A DNA stretch of 64,000 nt, taken from assembly GCA_029204225.1 (NCBI GenBank), contig MU832086.1, positions 1 to 64,000 of the forward strand, written 5' to 3'. The stretch is from Diphasiastrum complanatum. Taxonomy: Eukaryota > Streptophyta > Lycopodiopsida > Lycopodiales > Lycopodiaceae. The position numbers and the translations under genes were made by a program. The notes beneath the pieces are model-generated. The model was not told the DNA's origin. It saw only the letters and a list, made by a program, of their open reading frames with translations, and ran no database searches. The stretch's first letter is position 1, and each line of letters starts with the position of its first letter. Shown one piece after another: positions 46,901 to 59,252 of the stretch.

Positions 46901-49900
46901 ACCCATGAAACATGGCTATTAAGCCATTGATAAATAGCTAGCTCATTGCTCTTGGAAGTTGTGATTCTCCAGGATGTACTAAGTAGTCTCCATAGTACCA
47001 TACGAAGTAATTGATTATTGGAGTCCCTAGTCCTCAATCTTGGACTTGCATTGTCTGCTAAGGATCTCCTAGTACCCAACTCCTTGACATCAATGGGTCA
47101 CTCAAGATGGCAAGACGCAAAGGATCTATGATCTATCATTTAAGGTAGCCTGTAGGATCATGAATATCGAATCTCGATTAGATCATTTATGATATGAATC
47201 ATTAATGATTTCAATTTGCAATAGAATCTTATAGTTTTGGCATAGCCTTAATTCTATATTTGAAAATTCTGGCATAAAAAATAAGAAAAACCTCAATTTT
47301 TCTTTTCAGATGTTCGAATTGACCAATTTGAACCTGAACCAACCGATTTGAGCCGATTCAAAACGCCGATTCGACTCGGTGCATTAAAGATTGCAAGTTA
47401 AGTAGGTCAATATAAATCTGGTAGAGGCAGTGGACTGTGGAAGACAAGTGCAGCTAATGTGAAGAATCTGCAACCACCTACATCTACTAAAGTTATACCA
47501 ACAGGTAAACGTCAAAGTAGTGTCAAATCCATTCTGGGCAGGGAGATAAGTCATGTCTATTCAAAGTTGAATTTTTTTGCGTAATGTCGAACATTGCTGG
47601 AATATTGATTACATATTTGTACCAAGAGTGAGGGATAAAACTTCAGATGAATGGGATGAACCTTGGGCGTTATCAGATCACAACCCAGTTTGAATCGGTT
47701 GCCTCGTAAAAAAAAATTCAATTGGCCCAAAAATGTGAAGAATTGTTCAAATCGGTCGAATTGGCTGGTTCGAACCGCCGATTCGAACCAGTGCATGCAA
47801 CATTGTATCAGATTTCCATTCATTTTGGGAGGAGTCTACACTAAGGGAGCATGGTATTTTGGCAAGGGCTACTTTCCAGGGCCAGATCAGTCTCAAAAAT
47901 TTGATGGCATAGAGGTTATTGTGGGAAATACTGCCATCTACATGCTGCAGTATATTTATGACCAAATTTATTTTTGCATTCTAGGTCTAAACAACAATTT
48001 GCCGTAATAAACCAGTATGGTAAATTTCGTTCCTGGTATTTGGGGACACTGGAAAGATTTGATGAATGCGCTAGTCTTGTTTCACCTCATGTGGATTTGA
48101 GGTATCTGAGAGTGTGGGAGCTGTTTTGTGATTGAGAAAGTACATATGCTGTCAAGGTACAGGAGACAGTCTATCGAATTGCGAGCCGCTGTCAACATCG
48201 AACCACATAGAATTATCGGACTTATAGTTCAAGTGAATTTTGGCATTTCACAGCAAAAATGATGGCTACTATTTATCAATTGTTTGTACATGGAACACAC
48301 ACGAAATTGACAACTGCATTTTTGAATGCGAACATGCTTACTGATAATATGCCAGAATAGACACCTGGTTTGGTTGATAGTAAAGGAAAGCTGATGTTGG
48401 CAAGGTTTGGGCATTAATCATTGAAAGGAATTGGCAAATTAATGAAAACTTCTATCGCAATGTCACCAATAGTTTTGGCAGTGGCGCCTTCAGTGACTAT
48501 GGGTTCTCCATCAGTTCCAATAGTCCCTGATTTTGCTTTTGCAATCAGGCCCCGTTCAAGTCATTTACTATTGATGCTAAAGGAGTTTGTGATTAACATT
48601 GTGTACACCACGTCTGACAATGATGATGAAAGTAGTGTAGTGCAGCCCAGGAAAAAGAAGAAAAGAAAGGATAAAGAGCTTGGTGGAACTTGCTCACATC
48701 TTTGCCCCCAGATAAATGTTAGGGGCGATTTAATTAGGATTAGGCCTTATTGTACTTGGCCGATTTTATCCCACATTATTATGATGAGTTTGTTAATATT
48801 TTCTTTGTACAAAATTAATTAGTCGAGGTATGTTGAGTCATATCGAGGTAGTTACGATAAAATGCATAAGCGATGCTCTTATGGGATTCCAAGCAACCAT
48901 AGGAATGTGTTTACAGCGTTTTACGATGTTCTACATGCTAAATTGGAACCATAGCTAACTATTTACGAGTGGCTATGGGAAGCAATATAAATGAGAGTGT
49001 TTTGGGGTAACATAGAGGGAGTTGATGTGAATTGTAATGTGAAATGTCCAAGTAAAGGATAATGCTTCAAGAGTCGGGAAAGACTTCTAATTCAGAAAAG
49101 CAAGAAAATGATGAGTTATGTGATTTTGATGATTCTCCATCAACATTGTCCTTGAATTAGGAGTGCAAAGTGATGAAGAATAACAATCATCCAAAAAGAC
49201 GTCATTCAAACCAATTTCAAGTGAAGTAGACATTCAAGATCAAGCAAAAAGGATTGTTGAAGGGCATTCGACGCAAAAGGAGCAATTCTATCTACAAAGT
49301 CAAGTCAATTGGCAACAATAGAGCAATAACGGTATAGAACAATGGTGTCAACATTTTGTAAATGAGGAGCAAGCTGAGACGGATGATTCAAGCAACTCAA
49401 GTCAAATGGTGGAATCAACAAAAGAACAAATGGAAATGCCTATTCAGCAAGTTAATCAGCAACTACGTTAGCAACTCATGCAAAAGAACAACAATGGTCG
49501 TCTCTCCCGTGCAATAGAACAATAAATACCAAGGTGAAGTGATCCATTGAACTCTCAAGACTTCTCAAGGATTAGCCAGAAGAAGGGTTCTCCCCCCTCG
49601 TACGCGCCCACTGTGCATGTACTCTACTCCCTCAGATGTCATGCAATTGGTCTGCCCATGTAAAGCTACATGAGGTGTCCCAGTCCACTCAAGTGGCCCA
49701 TAGGGTTTAATAAGTCAAGTATAACCAATATCCTTTACTGATAACAATCTACGAAGCATATGGACTTGCTCTAACATTATCAAGGCTTCCCTAACCCCTG
49801 GTAGAGGTTAGTTAGGTCCATAACCAAGGACATAGCATTCCTTTCTTATAAACATTTTTGTGATCTGCCACTGTATTGAACTTTCCTCTTCTATATTTGA

Positions 49901-52900
49901 TAGACAAGTCAAATTCTTGCATTAGTTGGCCCTGTCGAGCTGATCAAACAACTTGCCTACACGAGGACTGGATGTTCCTCGGGAGTCGTAAGAACAGAGT
50001 TCGAAGATAAAATCTAAAACGTAAAAGAAACTGAAAGAACAAAGGAAAAGAACTTAGCTATGATTGAAGCCCACTTGCGAAGGTGAACACCGAGGATATC
50101 CCATCAGCCTCTTCGGACAGTTGTGGACCTGGAAGCTTGGCTGTTGACACTGACTGAAGGTTTTCAATAGTGCATGCAAGCTCCCCACTTTTGCTCCTTA
50201 GAAAATATGAGTGCTGGAAGGTAGAATCCAATGAAGCTAAATGCGTCTAGATAGCTAATGTGGATTGCTGTCAAATCTGATCCGGAAATGAGCTAGAAAT
50301 CCTGCAGATAGGGTGCTGAAACAGCTGCTGTTCAACAATAGCATGCACAATCATGTGTGGAATCACCTGCAAAAAGGGCACTGGAAACTGATCTGATCTT
50401 TGCCCAAATCAAGCATGCAATGGAGTGCTGGACTTGGCTGGAAATGCGCTGATCCTGCTGAAAAAAATGTGCCTTCATGCAACAAAAGAACCTCTGCAAG
50501 CAACTCGCTGGAAGATGAAGAAGAAGTGCTGAAATTTTAATAAAAAACGTGCCCCAATTGGTTGAACAGAAGCGCCTATCTGCTGCCCAAAATCAGACAG
50601 TAAAAAGTGCTGGAAATTCTGCCAGAAGTAGGGCACTGGATTTGCTTCTGACATTAGTCTAAATCTTGAGCATTTATTGCGCTGATCCTTAGGGCCCTTA
50701 CTGCTGGCAACAAAGGTCTGAAACTGATCGTTTCTGACGCCTCAAAGTGGGTTGGAAATTCAATGCACTGATTGAGTTGGCTGAAATGTGCCCAAAAATA
50801 TGGTGAAAGACGCTGGGAACCACCTTCTCCGAGTGTGTTGGAGATAGGAAATGCGCTGAAGGAAGCTGAAAAGTGCGCTCCAAATTCGAAGGAAGCAGGG
50901 TGCCAAAATTCCAGCAAGGAGGGCGCCCCTCTTACTCAGTCCTGTCTCCAATTGCTTGATCTTGTGAGCAATGAAACTCACACACTGTAGGCAAGGATGA
51001 CTATGGCTTTGACATCAATGTTAGGGATAGCATAACCACAAGGAAGGCAAAGCTAGTTTGATCCACCCAGCCTATGCACCTCTTGTAGAATGCCCCTCCT
51101 ATCCCAGTGTGAGTTTGCATGCGGTAGGTGGTAGTTGCTGTTGACACCCACTGTTCCTGCTGCATGCATGCATGGTCCCCAACTGTCATGCATGTGTTTG
51201 CACGGGCATTATTGGCCCTCGTACCTACTGCATGGTATGCATGCATGCCACTGACTCAGACTGTCCTCTGCCCTTCGGTGGTTAGCTGCACGTAGAAGTA
51301 TTGTTGGGGCGGTACAGTTACGGTTTCTTAACATTTTCCTTCTTTGCTTGCTCCAAGTCTTGCGACAACAACCTCACGTATTCCCCAAGCCTGAAGGCCA
51401 CTTGATGCAGGTGCTTTAGGCTCTTTTTCCTCTTTGCCATCTTTATAATATAAGGTTATCTGAAGCACCCTTTGGAGGCTATGACTCTCAGGCACCCCCT
51501 CAGGTATCCGCATCAAGGTCCCTCGGTACTTGTCCACATATTCATGTCCGGACAGATTGCCTTGTGTCAAATTGGTCCATGCTTGCAAAGTCTGATTGTT
51601 CTCATCTAAAGGCACGGGGTGAAAATACGCTTAAATGTCTGCTATGTTGTAAGCACCAAGTTATCTTTCTCAATCTTTCTCCACCATCTCTATGCAATTT
51701 CTTGAAGGTGACAGATAGATTCAATAATTTTCTGATTGTCGTATAATATCCCGCACATTTGAAAAGCCTTCTCTCATTTTTGGAGCCAATTCTCAACTGC
51801 ATCGGTGTTTCTCATGGCAACTGCTCCTATATGCTTTGACAATGGGACATAACATCCGCCATCTCCTATCTATGAGCACTTTGATCTCATTGGCTTATGT
51901 ATTCTCTCTCACACAAGAGCCAAGCTGTAAATTCAAGCCCTATCCTTTGATTGGCAATGTCTTTCTTCTGATTCAACGAGTAGAGTGATGGTTTTATGTA
52001 ATTTTTTTTTTTCTTGCATGGATGGTGATTTTCTTTATTTAACTATTGTTTTATGTTATTTGTGCTTCTAATGTAGTAGGCACATGGCAAATGAAAATAT
52101 TTACTATTTTCGAGAGGAAATCTTTTTTCACCACACCACATTGTATTTCAGAAGAAGAGTTCAAGGTTTAGGGTCTCATTACCTATTCAACTTCATACTT
52201 CTGTGAAATGCAATTTTCATTGATGATATGCATATGTGGTTGTATGTTCTTCATGCATTTCTGTTTTCTTGCAGTGATATAGTTTAGTATGAATGCTATT
52301 GCAACTGTGTTATTATTTTATCACTAAAAAAACAAATTTCATTTCACAAAATGTCAGAGGAAGCATATTCTAAACATGCTTGAACTATGCATTACATATT
52401 TCAACCTCAGAAACCGGTTTTAAACAGAATGGTTCAGAGCGTACTGCTGGTCCTAAACATGTTATCCAAAAAACCAGAAAATAGTTAAATACTGCCTGTA
52501 AAAAAATCCATTCAAGTCCTAGAGCTGGAATCCTTTACTTTCATAGATCTTTGACAAGTCCTTTCCAACACACAGGTTTTTGTCTTGGATACATACTTTT
52601 GGTTCCTTGTAGTGTTTTCCCACAAATTTTCATTAGACTTCTTGATCTTCAAATTCATGCCAAATAGACTCACAGGCTGAGTCTGTCCAAATGCCCACAG
52701 AGTCTGTCCAAATGCCCAGATGCAGCTCAATGGCCAAGTGGTTGAAATAGTAAAAGGCATATCTGGCCACAATTATCCAAGCCAGGACTTCCGTATAAGA
52801 TTTGGAGCCAGTAACTTGGTATACATCTTGAAGATTCTAGTGTAATACACTTCAAGCATGGAGCTGCAGTCTTACATTATAAAACACTTATTTCATAGCA

Positions 52901-53524
52901 ATGAGTGAGCCATAGCTTTTCTTGATTATGCTTGAATTAAATTAGTATACCTCTAGTTCAACTGGCAACCATTTTTAAATTGATGTGTATTTCCTTAGAT
53001 GGGAAATTCAATGAGAAGATGAGCTTTAGTGATTCCTTTTCAAATGGACTGACTGCATATAAACTTTTTCTGAGCACATGAAATCTGAGCAGTTCTTAAG
53101 GTCGTCAATTCAGGGGTTTCTTTGTGGATTGCTCTTTTTGTGGCTTGTTCTTAAAGTATTACGTTTCTATCTATCCCTAAAAGCATCCTTTTGAATAGCA
53201 AGAACCCAGGAATATTTTTTTGAGAATTTCAAAACTTTTAACCTTAAAAAACAGTATATACTATATACTAATATTTTTTTTTAATGGCCCGTCCCAAAAC
53301 GGGCAGGTATGATTTCAACATGGATATTTATCAATGAAAATGTTGGCCGTGGTCTGAATAGGGTGGTAGAATCTCTCTTCCTTTTTAATATTTAAATTAA
53401 ATATTTTTTGAATGTCTTACATGTGCATAAATCAGCAACCTAATTTCTTCCTAGTGTATAAATATAAGGTGTTTAAGTTGTTTTTTTTCAAAGGTATATA
53501 TTTGTGAGGTCACATGCATGGGCC

Positions 53525-53565
<41 letters not shown>

Positions 53566-54535
53566 TATGGGTCTTGTTGGTGCTTCATTTAAACTTATAA
53601 TATGGACGATAAACATCCATTATTCACATAGTACTAACTAAATGGCCTTTTCCAACCAGCTTTGTAAAATTCTCAAACATAACCTGGAGAAGAAAGGTGG
53701 TTTGTCTGAAAATATTGCTGGTACCTTGGTGCTTGTACAAGCAAAAGAGGTTGCTTACGATATCCTGAAGGCTGTAAAACATGAGGGGCTGTCAGTAGAA
53801 GTCCTGGTTTCTGACCAGAAAGAGAATCTGCTATCTATGGAGGCAGTGCTTGAAAGCTTGAGGTGAATATTAGTGCTTAATTTTGTCAATTTTCCATTTT
53901 CCTTCATTGAACCTATTTTTGCTGTTGTCTTCCTTTTTACTCATCACTGCTAATCATCTGTTATATGTCCTTCACACTTTAGGTCTAGGGTCACTTTGAC
54001 TATTGGTAAAAGCACTTACTCCATGCAAATCATGAGGGTCGGTGCTGCTTTCTGGTTCATAGATGTGCTAATTTTTTGCAAAGCTAGGACTCTTGATCTA
54101 GGGTTTAGGGTTTAAACCCTTGAACAATGGGAGCCAAAGGCTTATAGTGCTGACCTTATGGATTTTATCTGCTTAGGTTATTGTTTGCGGCCTTGTTTTG
54201 AGAGGAAGAATGGTAGATTTTTTAATTATTACATCTGTTTTTGCAGAACTGGAGAACTCCAGGTGCTTATATTGAATGGTGTGGTCACTAATGTGGATCT
54301 AAGCAGAATACAGAACATAGTAAACTATGATTTTCCCCCTTCGGTGCATCATTATCGTGATATTTTAACTAGGATGGCACGATTTTCTGCTTATGGTGAG
54401 TTGCACAGCCTTTGCACAGGGTCTATGGCACACCTTGCATCAGAGCTGATTGAATTGTTACATGATTGCTATCAGCCAATTCCAAAAGTGTTACAGATGC
54501 TCGCAGATGCATATTTCTGTCTACATCAGAAATAG
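34939..54535 (+). CDS. Degenerate DEAD-box helicase-like protein, 7 exons, 632 aa
   Basis: Exons: 34939-35079, 40935-41753, 42120-42211, 42323-42422, 44082-44336, 53660-53862, 54247-54535. All junctions are GT..AG and phases match (1899 nt). The N-terminus is strongly basic (KKKNKAIRKRMR, KRRRKAGTRR, RRKRHRKTKKK), suggesting nuclear or nucleolar location. Two RecA-like halves follow. The Walker A site is replaced by GSCRDAV (273-279), DEAD by DSLE (387-390) and SAT by SGS (418-420). Motif VI keeps only two arginines (R579, R582). The ATPDRL motif (362-367) is kept. I infer an RNA- or protein-binding pseudo-helicase without ATPase activity. Introns 1 and 5 are 5855 and 9323 bp and carry transposons. 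The open frame with clean splice sites argues against a pseudogene. I do not know an established name. Confidence 0.85.
35347..35716. repeat. Candidate small inverted-repeat element in intron 1
   Basis: CATAGTTaCAAG at the left and CTTGaAACTATG at the right form imperfect terminal inverted repeats 370 bp apart, around AT-rich sequence with AATCGA motifs. The termini resemble those of the element at 36362. No flanking duplication was found. Confidence 0.35.
36362..37026. mobile_element. hAT-like non-autonomous DNA transposon (665 bp) with 8-bp TSD
   Basis: It is flanked by a perfect 8-bp duplication, GTACGGAA (36354-36361 and 37027-37034). Ends are CATAGTTGCAC and GTGCAACTATG, an 11-bp perfect inverted repeat. 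Subterminal regions hold repeated GAAACGCGTTTC palindromes. The centre has a GC-rich patch near 36705-36780. No transposase is encoded. An 8-bp duplication fits the hAT superfamily. It lies in intron 1 of the helicase-like gene. Confidence 0.75.
37661..38360 (-). pseudogene. Copia zinc knuckle-protease fragment in intron 1
   Basis: The minus strand encodes a zinc knuckle (CNYCGKYGHFVFEC), then after a frameshift a protease-like site WYIDSRASKHMTPN. KIIKSVLHVPGSAKNMLS and LWHEKF of the pre-integrase region follow. The protease glycine is changed to arginine (DSRA for DSGA). No LTR was found; it is an isolated fragment. Confidence 0.8.
38594..40010 (+). pseudogene. Ty3/gypsy chromovirus integrase-chromodomain remnant in intron 1
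   Basis: The first part (38594-38766) reads as gypsy integrase: AERLKAGGLLYPLDIP, WWDSISMDFVVGL, FIVDQLPKW. After non-matching DNA, 39490-39850 gives VADFLREM, LAHENVMSAQDRVRYSAN and FHVDRLMMSLHEGDH. A chromodomain-like WKGHSNDEDSWKLEGNL follows near 39896. Many frame breaks exist. A purine tract, AGAGGGGAAG, then leads into TGTCATGGCCC at 40008, the likely LTR start; the LTR end was not placed. Confidence 0.75.
40858..40899 (+). repeat. (GA)n microsatellite just upstream of exon 2
   Basis: About 21 GA units end roughly 35 bases before the exon 2 splice acceptor at 40934 of the helicase-like gene. Confidence 0.95.
42496..43095. repeat. Candidate inverted-repeat element in intron 4
   Basis: TAGCGACC occurs at 42496-42503 and 43088-43095. 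Inside are GCGGTTC (42523-42529) and GAACCGC (43081-43087), and repeated GATTCG/CGATTC motifs near both ends. The left duplication is 19 bases away from the inverted repeat, so the boundaries are uncertain. Confidence 0.4.
44337..46557. other. Intron 5, first part
   Basis: No exon with matching phase was found here. A segment near 45575-45960 (CATGTCAAGGCCAA, then ACTGCATGGGTGCATGC) has the look of a gypsy LTR like that starting at 40008, but the boundaries are unclear. A frame at 45052-45348 shows no recognised motif. Confidence 0.35.
46566..46916. mobile_element. Small hAT-like element (351 bp) with 8-bp TSD in intron 5
   Basis: TATTAAGC flanks both sides (46558-46565 and 46917-46924). Ends carry ATGTTTCAT at the left and ATGAAACAT at the right, with subterminal GAAACGCGTTTCG repeats resembling those of the element at 36362. 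No coding capacity. Confidence 0.6.
47180..47810. repeat. Cluster of ATTCGAACC/GGTTCGAAT inverted motifs
   Basis: Motifs such as GAACCAACCGATTTGAGCC (about 47335), GAATCGGTTGCC (about 47693) and CGAACCGCCGATTCGAACC (about 47772) are grouped here. They look like ends of further small inverted-repeat elements of the kind in introns 1 and 4. Exact boundaries and duplications were not found. Confidence 0.35.
48400..49540 (+). other. Coding-like relic of unknown origin in intron 5
   Basis: The plus strand gives broken frames. One is basic (RKKKKRKDKELGG, near 48650); later ones are Gln/Glu-rich (near 49200-49450). Stops interrupt all of them. It looks like an old mobile-element protein, but no family motif is visible. 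Confidence 0.25.
49541..51327. other. Intron 5, middle part, nothing recognised
   Basis: A run with many short repeats of GCTGGAAnTGC and GTGCTGAAA type (50200-50900) and a segment with repeated GCATGCATG (51110-51250), perhaps LTR-derived. No supported gene. Confidence 0.3.
51328..51830 (-). pseudogene. Ty3/gypsy gag fragment in intron 5
   Basis: Read across stops, the minus strand gives AVENWL, KAFQMCGI, IESICHLQEIA-RWW, then AWTNLTQGNLSGHEYVDKY and MRIPEGVPESHSL. This is the layout of the plant gypsy Gag capsid. Several stops and phase changes show age. A proline/lysine tail follows toward 51330. Confidence 0.55.
51831..53526. other. Intron 5, last part, nothing recognised
   Basis: AT-rich sequence, one tRNA-like-free and motif-free stretch with a short duplicated AGTCTGTCCAAATGCCCA (52681 and 52702). 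No exon with matching phase before 53660. Confidence 0.3.
53527..53560 (+). repeat. (GT)n microsatellite
   Basis: About 17 GT units, roughly 100 bases before exon 6 of the helicase-like gene. Confidence 0.95.
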
Positions 54536-55269
54536 CTATGCTCTGCATCTCATGGCTTTCCAAGATTTTCAGTATGTGTCCTTTTCTTGGCGATCTGTGA
54601 GCTCATCCATTGGCAGATCTCTCAATCCACAGAATTGTGCTTACATATGCCAATTTGCTTCTAAACACACTTAGAAAGGCCAAATTTCTGAGGGAGGCTA
54701 ATTCTTGAACCAATCATTTGACTGAAGAAGTATTGCAAGAGATCCCAGTCATAACTCCTATAATTTGCACTTAGTAAGCCATGACAATCACGTGTTACTA
54801 TCTGTATCTTGCATATCCGAGTGCATGTGAGGGGAATTAAAGTCCAGACCTCAAGTTGAACAAAGGAGCCATCAACCCACAAGCCATATTTGGTGGACAA
54901 GTTCGCCACCAATTAACATGCAAATACTTGTAAATTACTTTTGATCTGGCTCCATAGGAGAGGTTTAACATTGACAAGGAGGTCATATTAGGCATCTCCT
55001 GTTTCACTTGACTGACTTCTTATCGTTGAGACAATCGAATGCTGTCTGAATGAGTTCAAGAGATGAGCTAAGGTCACTTTGGAGAACATGGATATGCGTT
55101 GTATGAGGAGAGTAGCCTTGAACTTGAAGGGCATATGTCAAGGAACCTATATTTTGTTTCTAAAATTGAAGCAGCTCATCTTCATTCTCGCGGCCTGTTT
55201 TAGCTTTTTGAATTTGAGGGTAGCTCCATACATGCTTCCCATATTTGTTGAGCTTTGTCTAATATTACA

Positions 55270-55500
55270 CATGGTCATTTGTTGTTGGGAAAGTGTTGTT
55301 TACTGTGCCTTCTGCTGAGCAAAGACAGCATATTTTTTAGTCAGTTTTGTATTGTAACCCTTTGTAGTCTTATATAATTTTACAGAATTCACCAAAAACT
55401 ATGCATGGTCATTTGTTGTTATGAAAGTGTAGAGTTTACTGTGCTTTCTGCTGAGCAAAGACAGCATATTATTGAGTCAGTTTGTTTTGCAACCCTTTTC
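55270..55500 (+). repeat. Tandem duplication of about 134 bp
   Basis: CATGGTCATTTGTTGTT begins units at 55270 and 55404. Both continue through TTTACTGTGC, TTCTGCTGAGCAAAGACAGC and GTCAGTTT. It lies about 0.8 kb downstream of the helicase-like stop codon, perhaps in its 3' UTR or flank. Confidence 0.8.
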
Positions 55501-56691
55501 ATATCCTCAAGAACATGTGATTATAGTTGCAAAATGTAAATAGCCATGATGTTTCCCAATTTAATCAATTTCGTAGGGAATTTATGGTGTTTTGTTAATG
55601 AAATAGTATCCATGCAAAGTCTCAATCATGCATCAACCTAAGATCGTTAACACTCTTCTGGTCGAATTTCAGCCAGAATATTTCCAGCTTTAAATGATGA
55701 CATGTTATCTATCGATAGACAATATGCTAGGTAGCCCACTTTAGATTGAAGGAAGATTACTAACATGAATATGAAACGGTTCACATTGCCCATTTCATTC
55801 TCAACTAGACAGCTATTGAATTGTCGTGTAGTTGGGTGATGATTGTTGAGTTTTCTAAGAACGCCAAACCTGGATTGCTTGTTGCTTGTAAGTTCAATTA
55901 AGCTCAAGTAAGCTCAAGTATGTGGATGATTATACTTTCCTAATACTACTTGTTGCTCGATTCCAAATGTTTCTATAGTACAATCAAAACTAATATGAAA
56001 TATGAAGCAGATGGAATTGTCATGACAACTCAATATTTGGCATATTTAGTATTCCAAAGTTCTAGTTATGATATGTTTAATATGATACTTGGAATGTACT
56101 CATGTTATTGGGAAAATCTAGCTTTCAAGTTGCTGAAATGTGGCCAACCAATTATCCAAATTTTTGTTGTCCACAAGATCTTCAACTAAGTCAACATTCC
56201 ATTGGTCAGGTGGGTCGCTAAAATGCACGTAAGAAGTGAACCAAAGCATGATGTGTTGGAGTGAACCTGTCTGCGTTTGAGATTTCCTAAGGTGAAATAA
56301 GCTTCATCATCATGCTATGTACCTCTCTCGTGCTTTTGAATGCCTCCACAAATATGGGCCAATCAACACTTTATTTTCAAATTAGTGCTTATTATATGAC
56401 ATCATACCTTATACCCTAGGCATTTGGAGAACATTTTGGCATGATTTGACATTTGGTAGTCATTTGATTGTAGCAGTCTTGAGTGGTTTTTCAAGAATTT
56501 TTTTTTTGTAGATTCTTTGCACTTCACAACACATTAATCTAATATGTATGGGTTTGGTAGTTTAGAGTTTTGTCATTATTTGAGTTTCAAATCCAAAATA
56601 GAATAATGTAAAGATGCTATTTATTTATTCTTTCGAGATTATTTCAAAATCTCAAGATCAAGTATGTAATGTAGCTCTTTGAAATCGAATT

Positions 56692-56972
<281 letters not shown>

Positions 56973-57087
56973 GCTGTAATTTTTGAATCGTAACTCGAAA
57001 TTAGGTCATGTACAGTGTCGTTGGAAAGCTCTTGTCAAGCAATTTCTAATGGCACTAAAAGCGCCTCAATTGAAGTTACGGTGAAAA

Positions 57088-57089
<2 letters not shown>

Positions 57090-57127
<38 letters not shown>
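57090..57127 (+). repeat. (TG)n microsatellite
   Basis: About 19 TG units, directly after the segment that follows the 77-bp duplication. Confidence 0.95.
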
Positions 57128-57128
<1 letters not shown>

Positions 57129-59252
57129 TGTGTTAGAATCTATATTTTCTAATATGACTTGTCCATGTTTTATTTGTATGAGCGATTCCACTGGTTACAC
57201 GTCTCAATATTATTTTGCATATTATCTTCCTTCAGTTGCACTTATGAAACAATGACAATTTGAGGATAAGGGAAAGATTTTTGACATAGAGGAAGAGACA
57301 AAGATGTGAGGATGAACATAGTCTTTTTGTATAGTTAGCTAATTTGAAAGCAATCAACAATCATGCAAATTATAAGAACGAGAGATTACTCCACAACCCG
57401 AGAACACTCTGTCACTATATTTACAAAAAGACTTAAGAGTACATTTATATAGTCTAATTTATGTGGGGTACTGCTACATGGTAGTTCGGTCCCTGTTATG
57501 GGACGCGGGTCCCGACTCTACTCCGCATGTGTCGTTAAGCTGGCACTCATGCACATTGTTACATAGGTAATAAAAAAACTCAAAACACTGTCTGAAAAGC
57601 TACTTTGTGTCAAAAGGTGTTTTGCATATCCATGAGTGCATTTTTGGATGCAAATCCATTTCGTATTTCTACATGACCTATGAACATCATCAACATTATA
57701 AATGCTAATGCAAGATGCATTGTAGTATGCATTTATATTTTATTCAAACTGTTATTTGGGAAGCAAACAATCTATCCTAAATCTGCATTTTTATCATTTT
57801 TGTCTCAGTTATGCACTTTAGAAATAAATCGTTAATAAATGTCCTAATAAATCATTCAAATATCCAATAAAAGACAGCATCTGCATTCAAAATCGATCCT
57901 GGCTAAAATCTCCTTGAGAAATAGAAGATAATCATCACAATGTAAAATCTTAGATAAGATTCACCCGGGCTCCTTGCTTGTTCATGCTTCCTATAGTATT
58001 TCATCCACCATGTGGCGTCATTGAAAGAGCAACAAAAGCTGTAGAGTGGAGGCTACAGTTGAAGGGTCAACGAGGGTTGTACCCTCTATTCATCTATAGT
58101 TAGAGTAGTCTCCGCTTTTCAACTTACATATCAATTGTCATCATCATAGTTTTTTTTATGAAATACTGCAAGCATGGATAATGAGTATCATCGAAACTAA
58201 AGAGAATTCAAGCTGGCTTGGAAGCATAACCCAAAAGAATCTGAAAACATTGGAAGGCCTAAAATCAAGTTTAACATTTTATTAGTTAAAAATTGACATT
58301 TTAAAGCCATCCATGGTACTTGTAGTTTGTGCTAGACTAGCACATTGTAATAGTTACATAAAGGTTATTGTAATTGAATGCTATTGGGGAGCCTAATGTC
58401 AAGTTGTATGTACTTCTCTATTTTTGTTCTATATGTCCACCAAATTTATGTATCTATACATGGAAATTTGATAAAATTGTTGATGATAGTATTAATAAAA
58501 AATTACTCTAAAGTGAATAAAGAGACACCACATTTGACCCCACATTATGCCATGGAATTTGAAAAAAAAAACTTCCATATATCTAGACAAACGACCATAA
58601 TAATGACAAACACTCAGTGATATTTAATTCAAATAAATGCCATGAATCTAGAGGTTTAGGACATGTTTCCTTTGATCCCAGTGATATATTGCAAACAATA
58701 TACATGATGTATCTTTCTTGATAAGAAGGATATTGTTGGGGAGTAAGAAGAGAAGTGGGGAGTAAGAACTTTCTTTTGTTTAATTTGAACCTCTCGAATT
58801 CTTAGAGATTTATAAATTTTGTGATAAACTCAGAGACGTTTGATATGATGTTTATTATCCGGAATATAGTGATATGAAACATTTTTTACCATTCGTAATA
58901 TGTGGGATTGGAATTTTATGACCTTCTATGATGGATCACCAATTGCCAATGCCCTTTGGTGTGTAAAATTTTGAAATATTCAAAGGTGGTTGTTTGGATA
59001 TTTTGTCATAAAGGATAAGAGAGTGACTTCTTGAAGCTTAGATGTTTTGTTCTTTGAGATACATCTTATCAAATACAATTACGCAGAATGAAAAAGTCGA
59101 TTGGAGATTCTAAATTGAATTGTGAAATGGAAGTGCCAAGAATGCATTTTAAATTGCTTTGCTAAGGCTGCTTTGCATAATATCTTAACAATAAAGAACA
59201 ACATTGAAAGCAAAAATTTTATATGATGATGATTTTGGGACACCTGAGACAG
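57128..59252. other. Intergenic, no gene recognised
   Basis: AT-rich DNA with only short frames and no family motifs on either strand. Confidence 0.35.

Noticed and set aside
48421-48822. Possible intact gene in intron 5
   Set aside because: The frame is short, continues into stops and shows no family motif; kept only as a coding-like relic.
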